Shown piece by piece: positions 19,831-27,487 of a DNA stretch of 64,000 bases. A model generated the notes under the pieces. That model was given only the letters and a program-made list of their open reading frames with translations, had not been told where the DNA came from and ran no database searches. Positions within the stretch are counted from its first letter, which is position 1. Each line of letters starts with the position of its first letter. Source of the DNA: an uncultured Bacilli bacterium. Lineage in GTDB: Bacteria > Bacillota_I > Bacilli_A > RF39 > UBA660. Both the position numbers and the translations under genes were made by a program. The stretch is taken from contig CANQOR010000003.1 in NCBI GenBank assembly GCA_947625535.1, forward strand, positions 1-64,000. The letters are read 5' to 3'.

Positions 19831-20466
19831 ACTATATTCATCAGTTACTTCATCATATATCATACATAACTTATTATCATTATTAACATATAAATCATAA
19901 CCATGATTCTTTATATTAGATATAGTATATAAAACATCTTCACTATCTATAATACTTTCTAACATTTCATATAACTTATCTTCATCTAAAGAATATATTT
20001 CTAATAACTTATTATTACTTAGTCTCTTACCATCAATTAATGATATTACATAAACATTACTCTTATCTTCACCCTTAATACCATTAACATAAAAATAATA
20101 ATTCTGAATAACTGAGATATAATCCTTAGTTACATAATATTTATAACTAATAACATTACCTTGTTTTAAATTATTATTATCTAATACAGCATTTTTAATA
20201 CTATTGTTAACAAAAGTCTTAATTTCTAAATTAATATTAGATACATCATCACTATTTAAATTAATATTTAATGTTTGAATTAAATAATCTTTATTATCTA
20301 ACTTAAAAGTTCTATTATCTATTAAATAAACATAATCTTTAGATTCATCTAACTTCTTTAATTCAAACTTAGTTTCTTTATCTTCATTAGTTTCTAAATC
20401 TTTCTTAGTATCTTTACAACCAACTATCATAAATAAACAAACTATAATAAGGAATACTTTTTTCAT
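19804..20466 (-). CDS. Unknown lipoprotein
   Basis: The product has 220 residues, with a lipoprotein signal peptide: MKKVFLIIVCLFMIVGC, with Cys17 as the lipidation site. The mature part starts with a charged linker and continues as an alpha/beta domain of about 180 residues. No family is recognised; the layout (a region with NVYVISLIDGKRLSNNKLLE) is reminiscent of anti-sigma-factor-like or PdaC/DUF3298-type surface domains, but this is weak. GGAGGT precedes the ATG. Confidence 0.65.
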   Translation of the reverse strand: MKKVFLIIVCLFMIVGCKDTKKDLETNEDKETKFELKKLDESKDYVYLIDNRTFKLDNKDYLIQTLNINLNSDDVSNINLEIKTFVNNSIKNAVLDNNNLKQGNVISYKYYVTKDYISVIQNYYFYVNGIKGEDKSNVYVISLIDGKRLSNNKLLEIYSLDEDKLYEMLESIIDSEDVLYTISNIKNHGYDLYVNNDNKLCMIYDEVTDEYSEKKELILK

Positions 20467-20504
20467 AAGCTACCTCCTCATATATTATAACATTTATTAG
20501 CAAA

Positions 20505-20526
20505 AGAAAAAACAGGCAACGCCTGC
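20505..20526 (-). terminator. Terminator after the 41-residue basic protein
   Basis: The stem CAGGC-GTT-GCCTG followed by six T on the minus strand is a compact GC-rich hairpin. It supports real expression of the small gene before it. Confidence 0.85.
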
Positions 20527-20538
20527 TATAATACTAGA

Positions 20539-20664
20539 TTATTTACTTTTCTTTTTATCTTTTGCCTTCTTAGTATCTTTAGCTACTAATCTAACTTTTA
20601 CTCCTCTTAAAGTTCCGAATGTCTTCTTAACACCTTCAGGTAAATTTGCTTTATAAGTTCTCAT
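20539..20664 (-). CDS. 41-residue basic protein
   Basis: This short gene has a strong AGGAGGTG ribosome binding site and a GC-rich terminator right behind it, so it is very probably real. The product starts MRTYKANLPEGVKK and ends in a run of lysines (KKAKDKKKSK); 14 of 41 residues are Lys. It has no transmembrane segment. Such a composition fits a nucleic-acid or ribosome-binding peptide, but no known family is recognised. It is a single-gene transcript between a lipoprotein and a small membrane protein. Confidence 0.75.
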   Translation of the reverse strand: MRTYKANLPEGVKKTFGTLRGVKVRLVAKDTKKAKDKKKSK

Positions 20665-20735
20665 AGGGCACCTCCTCATTTAAATAACTAAACAATTATA
20701 ACACGTATTATACAAAAAATACACCAAATTTCAAG

Positions 20736-21071
20736 TTAAATTACTAATTTGACAATTGAAAATGATATAGAAATAATAACTAGCAATAATAAAATAACAA
20801 ATAATATCGAATTAAAATGCTTTTTCTTTCTTATTACATCAATAATTATAAAAACATAAAAAAGACTTAAAAAGACTAAAATAAGAATAAGATTAACTTT
20901 ATGAAAATGACTAACTAAGAAAAAAGGATAAATTCCTCCAAAAAAGATTAAATATAAGATAGAAAAAACAATAAACTTACCAAATAAAACTCTTATCTCC
21001 TCTGGTACTTCTTTTTTATATATTTCTTTAAGTTTCTTTTTATCTACTTTAGAACCTTTATTCTTACCCAT
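20736..21071 (-). CDS. Small membrane protein with basic N-terminus
   Basis: This protein of 111 residues has a Lys-rich N-terminal 30 residues and three hydrophobic segments. No family is recognised. The longest frame starts at 21089, but AGGAG is well spaced for the ATG at 21071. The start lies within the end of the TSCPD gene (8-base overlap), so the two form an operon. Confidence 0.6.
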   Translation of the reverse strand: MGKNKGSKVDKKKLKEIYKKEVPEEIRVLFGKFIVFSILYLIFFGGIYPFFLVSHFHKVNLILILVFLSLFYVFIIIDVIRKKKHFNSILFVILLLLVIISISFSIVKLVI

Positions 21072-21327
21072 TCTTTTTATTCTCCTCATAAGCTTCTCTT
21101 ACAGCAATAGCTAACTGATCAGCACAAGAAGTCCCTCTATTACCACATAAATTACCTTTTAACTTCTCTTCAATATATTCCACTGTCTTTCCATCTAATA
21201 ACTTAGATATTGCTTTTAAATTACCAGGACATCCTCCCATAAACTGAATATTAGTAATAACATTATCATTAATATCAAAACTTATTACAACAGAACATGT
21301 CCCTTTAGTTTTATATTCATACTTCAT
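21064..21327 (-). CDS. TSCPD-domain protein (TIGR03905-like)
   Basis: The protein has 87 residues and is a complete small TSCPD domain: a TKGTCS segment near the N-terminus, GGCPGN in the middle (about 32-37), LCGNRGTSCADQLA near the end. The conserved cysteines suggest metal binding. The same domain is found at the C-terminus of some ribonucleotide reductases and as stand-alone proteins of unknown role. AGGTGAT fits the ATG at 21327 better than an in-frame GTG at 21336. Confidence 0.85.
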   Translation of the reverse strand: MKYEYKTKGTCSVVISFDINDNVITNIQFMGGCPGNLKAISKLLDGKTVEYIEEKLKGNLCGNRGTSCADQLAIAVREAYEENKKNG

Positions 21328-21433
21328 TTTTATCACCTACATAAATAATAACACAAAACCTAACTATCTATTATATTTTTTCTTTACTAAAAATAAAAAT
21401 ATTTATATAATACACTAGTAACTAGGTGGTTGT

Positions 21434-22201
21434 ATGAATAAAAATAAAATATTAAACTTAATGAAAAACCTGATTTCATTATATTTAAAAAAAGAACTTA
21501 CTATAGAAGAATATACTAAATTAATAGATAATGAATCTTCTAAAACTCGTTCTTCATTAAAAGAAACTGACTTTATAAAATATTTATTTGAATCTATTCC
21601 TTATTATAAAATAATCTATGTATATGAAAATGTTCTAAGTGAAATAAAAGATTACCAAGTTAATTCTTCTAATATAAATTTTATTTTAATAGAAGGTTGT
21701 TATAATAATTTATATACTACTTTAAAAAATAAAATAGAAGAAGAAACTAACTATCATATCTTTGAATTACTTCATATATTCTATGAACATCATAACCTAG
21801 ATTTTCAAACATCAATTAACTTATTATTAAAAAATTCATCTCATTCTAAAATAATTAAAGAATTTACTAAAGATGATAATTATAAACAACTATCTTTAGA
21901 AGAGAATATTGAATTAGATAGTGATTCTAAGAATTCTAAGTCTTCTAAAAAAGATACTATCGAAACCTTTATTAATAAACTATTAACTAAGTATTATACT
22001 TCTAATACTCTATCTACATTCGAAGAACAATTATATTCTATAATAGATAGTTATATAGAAAAAAGTCCCATTGATGGATGTTTACTAAAAGATCAAATCA
22101 AGTTAAATATGACTACTATTAAAAATAATTATACTCTTTCTAAAACATCAATTAAGAAAAAAGATGATACTAATCAATTATCTTTATTTCCTAATTTTTA
22201 A
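21434..22201 (+). CDS. Unknown helical protein ending in a beta-clamp-binding motif
   Basis: This 255-residue, mostly helical protein has a charged low-complexity linker around residues 155-178. The last residues read NQLSLFPNF: QLSLF is exactly the consensus by which polymerases and repair proteins bind the DNA sliding clamp (QL[SD]LF), and it sits at a flexible C-terminus as in true clamp clients. A DNA replication or repair link is therefore suggested, but no domain supports it. AGGTGG precedes the ATG. Its end overlaps the convergent DHH gene by 4 bases. Confidence 0.6.
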   Translation: MNKNKILNLMKNLISLYLKKELTIEEYTKLIDNESSKTRSSLKETDFIKYLFESIPYYKIIYVYENVLSEIKDYQVNSSNINFILIEGCYNNLYTTLKNKIEEETNYHIFELLHIFYEHHNLDFQTSINLLLKNSSHSKIIKEFTKDDNYKQLSLEENIELDSDSKNSKSSKKDTIETFINKLLTKYYTSNTLSTFEEQLYSIIDSYIEKSPIDGCLLKDQIKLNMTTIKNNYTLSKTSIKKKDDTNQLSLFPNF

Positions 22202-23136
22202 TCCACATATAAATTGTTAACTATTTCTTTAAATAACGCATTATCTTGTGGATTACTAGCAGCACTCTTATGTCCTTTACCACCAAAATAAACACCTATC
22301 TTAGAAGCATCTATATCTTTAACATTACGATATGAAACAGTATCAGTATCAGTCATAATCATTCCTACAACATCGATATCATTTATATTATTTTTCATTA
22401 CTACTTCATTAATATCATTACGATATTTATAAGGACATCTTACATAACCAATTCGATACTTAATATTATCAATAACCAATTCACATACTTTCATATCTTT
22501 AATTATCATTAATACATCTTTATCAAATTGCTTTATAAAATCATCTATTATTTTTAATTCTTCTGGTAAAAAAATAATTTCCTCTTCATTTAAAATCATT
22601 CTACTAGCTATTTCTATATACTTCTTATAACCTAATACTTCAAATAAAATATGTAACATCCTTCCTTTAGGATTGTTATATTTTTTCCATTCCCAAGTAT
22701 CATATTGTCTTGTCCATTCTACTAAGTCATCTAAAGACTTAGTTTTTTTAATTAACTTATTATTAAATAAATACTCATAAAATAAACTAGTTCCTGATAC
22801 TTTACCTTTCTTATCTTCTATTACTATATGAACAAAATCATACTTGTCGTTGCCTTCATCTATTTCTGACTTATGATGATCTAAAATAATTAATCTATCT
22901 TTTAAATATTCATCATTATTTATAAAAGATAATAAAGGTTCTTTAATACAAATATCTGTCACATAAATAAAATCATATTTATAAATTGATTTATCATCTA
23001 TCTTTTCTTGAACTTTCTTATTTACTTCAAATGTCTTACATGTTACATAATCAAAATCTTTAAAAGCTTGTTTACATAATATAACATTACCCATTCCATC
23101 AATATCTTGTTCATGTGTAAATAATAGTACTTTCAT
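22198..23136 (-). CDS. DHH-family phosphoesterase (NrnB-like)
   Basis: This is a 312-residue DHH-DHHA1 protein. Motif I is THEQDIDG (residues 7-14), the second Asp is in YVTDICI, the DHH signature is LDHHKSE (about 85-91), and the DHHA1 end is GGKGHKSAAS (about 289-298). This two-domain layout is that of oligoribonucleases and cyclic-dinucleotide-product hydrolases such as Bacillus NrnA/NrnB. Exact substrate is not readable. It is the last gene of an operon with the acetyltransferase and the phosphotransferase; its ribosome binding site GAGGGATAA overlaps the stop of the gene before it. Confidence 0.8.
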   Translation of the reverse strand: MKVLLFTHEQDIDGMGNVILCKQAFKDFDYVTCKTFEVNKKVQEKIDDKSIYKYDFIYVTDICIKEPLLSFINNDEYLKDRLIILDHHKSEIDEGNDKYDFVHIVIEDKKGKVSGTSLFYEYLFNNKLIKKTKSLDDLVEWTRQYDTWEWKKYNNPKGRMLHILFEVLGYKKYIEIASRMILNEEEIIFLPEELKIIDDFIKQFDKDVLMIIKDMKVCELVIDNIKYRIGYVRCPYKYRNDINEVVMKNNINDIDVVGMIMTDTDTVSYRNVKDIDASKIGVYFGGKGHKSAASNPQDNALFKEIVNNLYVD

Positions 23137-23138
23137 CT

Positions 23139-23594
23139 TTATCCCTCATATTTCATTCTATATCTTGTTTCAGTTTCTTCTATTACTTTAAAACCTAAAC
23201 TACTATATAACTTAATCGCTTCAGCATTTTCCTTATATACCCATAGATAAACAACACTATGTTTACTTAATATTTCTCTTATTAATTTACTTCCTATTCC
23301 AAGCCCTCTATATTTATCTTCAATATATATTTCATCTAATAAAACTTCATTATTTTCATTTCTTACTAATAAAGAACCAATTACTTTACTATCTATTTCT
23401 ATTACTTTATAATCATTTATTTCTTCTTTAATACTTTCTAAAACATAATTATTTATTTTATCTATTTCTTTCTTATCTAAATTATTAGCATACGCAAAAA
23501 TTGTTGCTAGCTTATAACTTATCAACAATTCCTTATCTTCATTCTTCGCTTTTCTTAATTTATAATCTATTTTACTTTTAATATTGGTTTCCAT
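23139..23594 (-). CDS. GNAT-family N-acetyltransferase
   Basis: This 151-residue GNAT protein has the acetyl-CoA binding motif RGLGIGSKLIREIL (about residues 95-108), and ends with the LYSSLGFKVIE segment typical of the family. The target is unknown. It overlaps the end of the phosphotransferase gene by 28 bases and is followed 2 bases later by the DHH gene, which points to a tight operon. Confidence 0.88.
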   Translation of the reverse strand: METNIKSKIDYKLRKAKNEDKELLISYKLATIFAYANNLDKKEIDKINNYVLESIKEEINDYKVIEIDSKVIGSLLVRNENNEVLLDEIYIEDKYRGLGIGSKLIREILSKHSVVYLWVYKENAEAIKLYSSLGFKVIEETETRYRMKYEG

Positions 23595-24697
23595 TTTTCA
23601 CCTATCTTACCTTTAATTACTCCACAATATACACTATAATCTTTTAAATTATTATCTTTAGCTACTCTTTCATAAGTATCAGTACATACTTTAATAACGT
23701 AATCATTATATTTAAAATCTCCTTGATAATAAACGATTTCATTATCTTTTATATAACCTCTAACTAAGTTATTATAACTTTCATCACTTATTCCTAAACT
23801 TAAACACCATTCTTTATGACTTAAAGAAGAATTCCTTAAATACTTAATTTCATTATCAACTATAATAAAAGCTATTCTATTTATATGAAAATCTCTTTCT
23901 CCATTGTACCAACTAAGATATATATCAAAATCATCCCTATTATACACATAAGCTCTACACATTCTAATAAATAAAACTACTATCATTAAAGCTTCTTTAT
24001 ATTCATAATCTTCATCAAAATAACTTAATATCTTCTCTTTACTTAATTTATTAAATATCTTAATAGAAGAAAATAAAGCAAAGTAAAAGTCATATAATCT
24101 ATCCCCTACAACAGGCATTAGATCTATTACATAAACACTTCCCTTATTCATAATAAAATTATGTACACCAAAATCTCCATGTATTAAATATTTCTTAATA
24201 TTATATTTTTTTATAACTTCTAAAGCAGCATCTACTTTACTAGTATCTATTTCAACATCTTTAACACGACTTATTGAATATATAGCTTCATCTTTTAAAA
24301 ACTCTATCCAACTTTTATGATCTTCTTCTAAATAACCATATCCATCATATCTAAATTCTTTATAACTATTAACTAATTCATATACTTGTTTAACTACACT
24401 ATTAACATCTATATTAACAACATTTTTAAAACTATCTCCATTAATAAATTCAAAACAAATATATAATAATTCTTCATTATAACAAACTATCTTTTGTAAA
24501 TTGTTAATACCATTATAATAAGATAAAAACTTAATTTGATTACTAAAAGTATTATAATCCATTGTTTTAACTAAATATTTATCATCTATATTAAATACTA
24601 TTGAATCAGTAGCTCCATCCGTATAATAGATAATTTTATTATTATCAATTTTAATATTTAATTTATTTTCTAAATCTAAAATAATATTATCTATCAT
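23567..24697 (-). CDS. Aminoglycoside phosphotransferase-like kinase with extra C-terminal domain
   Basis: This 376-residue protein begins with an APH-type small-molecule kinase domain: catalytic loop IHGDFGVHNFI, then the metal-binding Asp in VYVIDLMPVVGD. After about residue 250 it carries an added domain of about 120 residues, including a segment resembling a helix-turn-helix (SHKEWCLSLGISDESYNNLV). Antibiotic resistance is not implied; most such genes act on sugars, choline or unknown metabolites. The ATG at 24697 has GGTGAT at proper spacing; the upstream in-frame extension looks untranslated. Confidence 0.75.
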   Translation of the reverse strand: MIDNIILDLENKLNIKIDNNKIIYYTDGATDSIVFNIDDKYLVKTMDYNTFSNQIKFLSYYNGINNLQKIVCYNEELLYICFEFINGDSFKNVVNIDVNSVVKQVYELVNSYKEFRYDGYGYLEEDHKSWIEFLKDEAIYSISRVKDVEIDTSKVDAALEVIKKYNIKKYLIHGDFGVHNFIMNKGSVYVIDLMPVVGDRLYDFYFALFSSIKIFNKLSKEKILSYFDEDYEYKEALMIVVLFIRMCRAYVYNRDDFDIYLSWYNGERDFHINRIAFIIVDNEIKYLRNSSLSHKEWCLSLGISDESYNNLVRGYIKDNEIVYYQGDFKYNDYVIKVCTDTYERVAKDNNLKDYSVYCGVIKGKIGEKWKPILKVK

Positions 24698-24812
24698 AAG
24701 TATCACCACTAATTGTATTATAACATTAAATTCTAAATATATATTTTTATTCATATAATATTAAAGTAAATTATGTTATAATAAAATCGAATATTTAAAT
24801 AAGAGGTGCAGT

Positions 24813-25481
24813 ATGAAAAAACAAGGTATAATTGTTTTATTATTTCTTATCATTGTCATAGGTGGTGTTTTCTTCTTTGTTAAAAAAACACAAGATTTAA
24901 AGGAAGCTGAAGAAGAAAAAATAGCAAGTATTAAAAAAGGATGGTACATAGAAGTAATTTATGATGCTGTTAATGTTCGTTCTCAAACTACACAAGATAG
25001 CGATATAATTACTAAAATTAAAAATGGTGATATATACCCAGTATTAGATTTTTATGATTTAGATGGACCATATTTTTGGTATAAAATTAAACTAGCTGAT
25101 AATACTGAAGGTTATGTAGCTAATTCTAAAAATAAAGCTAGTGCTGTTTTAATTGATCACAATAGTCCAAACGACTTATATCCACCACATTTATCATTTG
25201 AAGATCCCGTATATTATGTTAGAACAATTGATGAAATCAATTATAAACATTTAACTCTATGGGATGATAAAGAAGGATATAAAGTAACACACAAAGTATA
25301 TCACGAATATGTAGATTGTACTTACGCAACTACTACATGTGAACCAAAAGACCAATATTGGATAAGATATACTATTACAGATGTTTCTGGTAAATCATTT
25401 GCTAAAACACAACAAATCGTCTTTGACGTAAGACCTCCAGAAGATAAAGTATTAGATTTTGCTACTGAATATAAAAAATAA
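24813..25481 (+). CDS. Exported or membrane-anchored SH3b-domain protein
   Basis: The product has 222 residues. One N-terminal transmembrane segment (about residues 5-23) is followed by a bacterial SH3 domain (about 45-110) with the hallmark VNVRSQTTQDSDIITKIKNGD and YKIKLADNTEGYVA. The C-terminal half looks like an Ig-like beta sandwich with two cysteines. SH3b domains bind cell-wall peptides, so it probably sits at the cell surface. AGAGGTG precedes the ATG. It is divergent from the phosphotransferase operon. Confidence 0.8.
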   Translation: MKKQGIIVLLFLIIVIGGVFFFVKKTQDLKEAEEEKIASIKKGWYIEVIYDAVNVRSQTTQDSDIITKIKNGDIYPVLDFYDLDGPYFWYKIKLADNTEGYVANSKNKASAVLIDHNSPNDLYPPHLSFEDPVYYVRTIDEINYKHLTLWDDKEGYKVTHKVYHEYVDCTYATTTCEPKDQYWIRYTITDVSGKSFAKTQQIVFDVRPPEDKVLDFATEYKK

Positions 25482-25506
25482 TCAGGATTTACACAATCCT
25501 GATTTT
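25481..25506. terminator. Bidirectional terminator
   Basis: The stem AATCAGGATT/AATCCTGATT lies between convergent genes with T-rich flanks. Confidence 0.8.
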
Positions 25507-25507
25507 A

Positions 25508-26347
25508 TTATTCATTATTTAAAGTTACAACTACTAATTCAGGTCGATTATTTATTCTAAATGGTAATATACTATTACCAATCCCTCTACTTACAATCAT
25601 AGTAGTATTTTCTTCTTTAAATGTTCCACTAGTATACTTAGGAAATAATCCTTGATTAGGAGCAATTAAACCACCTATAAAAGGAATTCTTATTTGACCT
25701 CCATGTGCATGACCAGTTAAGACTAAATCGATATTATTTTCAACATAAATATTAAATATTTCTGGTCTATGTGATATTAATAATTTAAATATACTATTGT
25801 CATCTATATTATTAATTGTTTCCTTTAAGTCATACTTTGATTGATTGGATATATAACTTGGATAAAAAGATGGATCTCCTAAACCTAAAATAGCAATTTT
25901 ATCTTCATTAACTGAAATAATTTCAAATTCATCATCTAATATTTTTATACCTATACCCTTTAAACTATTTACTATTTCTTCATATCTTCCAGAACCTGCT
26001 TCATGATTACCAGATACATAGTAAATAGGAGCTACATCTTTAATAGATTTAAGGAAATCTAAAGATACTTGTAAATCATATCTTTTACTATCTATTAAAT
26101 CTCCTGTAATTACTATTATATTAGGTTGTTGTTTCTTTATTTCTTCTATAATATCATTAGTTAATTTTTTAGACTTAGTATTATGAAAATCAGATATTTG
26201 AACTATTTTAAAACCTTTAAATGAACTAGGTATCTTATTATTTATAATATTATAATTACTAATACTTAAATAATTATTTTCATAATATAAATATAAACAA
26301 CTTAAAATAACTAATAATATAACTATTATAACTATTCTTTTTTTCAT
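25508..26347 (-). CDS. Membrane-anchored metallophosphoesterase (YkuE-like)
   Basis: This 279-residue protein has an N-terminal transmembrane anchor (residues 5-22) and a calcineurin-like phosphoesterase domain: ISDFHN (about 51-56), GDLIDS (about 81-86), GNHEAGS (about 115-121), then SHRPE and GHAHGGQ. This layout matches the YkuE/YpbG-type enzymes, usually active on membrane or envelope substrates. I see no clear Shine-Dalgarno before the ATG, which is unusual in this window. Confidence 0.88.
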   Translation of the reverse strand: MKKRIVIIVILLVILSCLYLYYENNYLSISNYNIINNKIPSSFKGFKIVQISDFHNTKSKKLTNDIIEEIKKQQPNIIVITGDLIDSKRYDLQVSLDFLKSIKDVAPIYYVSGNHEAGSGRYEEIVNSLKGIGIKILDDEFEIISVNEDKIAILGLGDPSFYPSYISNQSKYDLKETINNIDDNSIFKLLISHRPEIFNIYVENNIDLVLTGHAHGGQIRIPFIGGLIAPNQGLFPKYTSGTFKEENTTMIVSRGIGNSILPFRINNRPELVVVTLNNE

Positions 26348-26398
26348 ATAAATTTACTGTATAAATACAATATTAATTAAAATACTGTATTTATTATA

Positions 26399-26887
26399 CT
26401 ATTTTATTACGCAAGTAGCTCCATCATTTTCATAAGATTGCTTATTATCTTCTAAAGTACTATTATCTCCTTTTATTCCTTCAAAACCTTGTTCATCTAA
26501 ATCTTCTTCACTAGCTTTATCAATATCGATATCTAAGGTTGTATTATATTTATAATCCTTATCATCTACAACAACTTTAAAAACAATTCCTTCTTTTTCA
26601 AATTCTCGATTATTTTCATTCATAGTTTTTTTAAAAGCATCCCAATTATCTTTTATGATTGAATTATTTAATTTTGTATTAACTTCCATTTTCATTTGCT
26701 TTAATTTATCATTTTTATAAGTCATAGAAATTACTTGTTCAATATCCATATCTTCGTCACTTTCAATAGTTGTGCATACCAAGGTTTGTTCCTTTACTTC
26801 ACTCTCTTTTTCTTCTTTAGTTGTACCACATCCACTAACGCTAACCAAAATCATTAACATAAATAAAACGCTTAATATCTTTTTCAT
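26399..26887 (-). CDS. Lipoprotein, DUF1307/YehR-like
   Basis: This 162-residue lipoprotein starts MKKILSVLFMLMILVSVSGC with the lipidated cysteine at residue 20. The mature domain (CTTIESDEDMDIEQVISMTYKNDKL) resembles the YehR/DUF1307 family in length and pattern. GGAGGA is correctly placed for the ATG at 26887; a longer frame to 26926 has no such site. The family function is not established. Confidence 0.7.
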   Translation of the reverse strand: MKKILSVLFMLMILVSVSGCGTTKEEKESEVKEQTLVCTTIESDEDMDIEQVISMTYKNDKLKQMKMEVNTKLNNSIIKDNWDAFKKTMNENNREFEKEGIVFKVVVDDKDYKYNTTLDIDIDKASEEDLDEQGFEGIKGDNSTLEDNKQSYENDGATCVIK

Positions 26888-27019
26888 TTTTCTCCTCCAA
26901 ATCTCACTATATATAGTATAACACAAAAAATTTTATATCATATTAATAAGTCGTTTATCACCTTTTACAAGCCATTTTCTTTATGTTATAATTTCTATTG
27001 TAGAGGGGAGGAACTTAGT

Positions 27020-27469
27020 ATGACGATATTTGCATATTCTATTGGTCAGAATAAAGCAATTTTGTTAGAAATAGTTTCTGAAGTTTCTGGTGAAAAACAA
27101 AGTCTTTATTTAAAATTTAACACAATCACTGATGAACAAGGAGTAATACGTGATATTGATTCAATTACTATTATACCTTTTGCTTTTGAATTTATATATA
27201 ATAGCACGAAAGAAAAAAAGATTAAAAAAATAGATCCAGCATCTACTAAATACCTAGTTAAACTACTTACATTAAAAGTTAAGCAAATGTCTAAAGAACA
27301 AAAACATAAAGATAATAGCGCTATTCAAAGTGGTTGGAACGAAGATAAACTTAATTCCTTTTTGCTATTATTAAAAAATTATGATAGTGAGCAACATAAC
27401 GAAGATATAAAAGACAATCAAAATAAAACTATTGTACCAGAGTCTTTTAACAATTATAAAAAAAAATAA
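27020..27469 (+). CDS. Unknown protein, first gene of the transglutaminase-fold unit
   Basis: This soluble 149-residue protein has an alpha/beta N-terminal part and a charged C-terminus. No family is recognised. GGGGAGGA precedes the ATG. The transglutaminase-fold gene follows 18 bases downstream on the same strand, so the two are co-transcribed and may work together; the other paralog also has a small unknown neighbour. Confidence 0.65.
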   Translation: MTIFAYSIGQNKAILLEIVSEVSGEKQSLYLKFNTITDEQGVIRDIDSITIIPFAFEFIYNSTKEKKIKKIDPASTKYLVKLLTLKVKQMSKEQKHKDNSAIQSGWNEDKLNSFLLLLKNYDSEQHNEDIKDNQNKTIVPESFNNYKKK

Positions 27470-27487
27470 GTTATAGGAGCTTAAGGT

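Noticed and set aside
23567-24697. Aminoglycoside resistance gene
   Set aside because: Only the general APH fold is visible and an extra C-terminal domain is present; most such proteins are not resistance enzymes.
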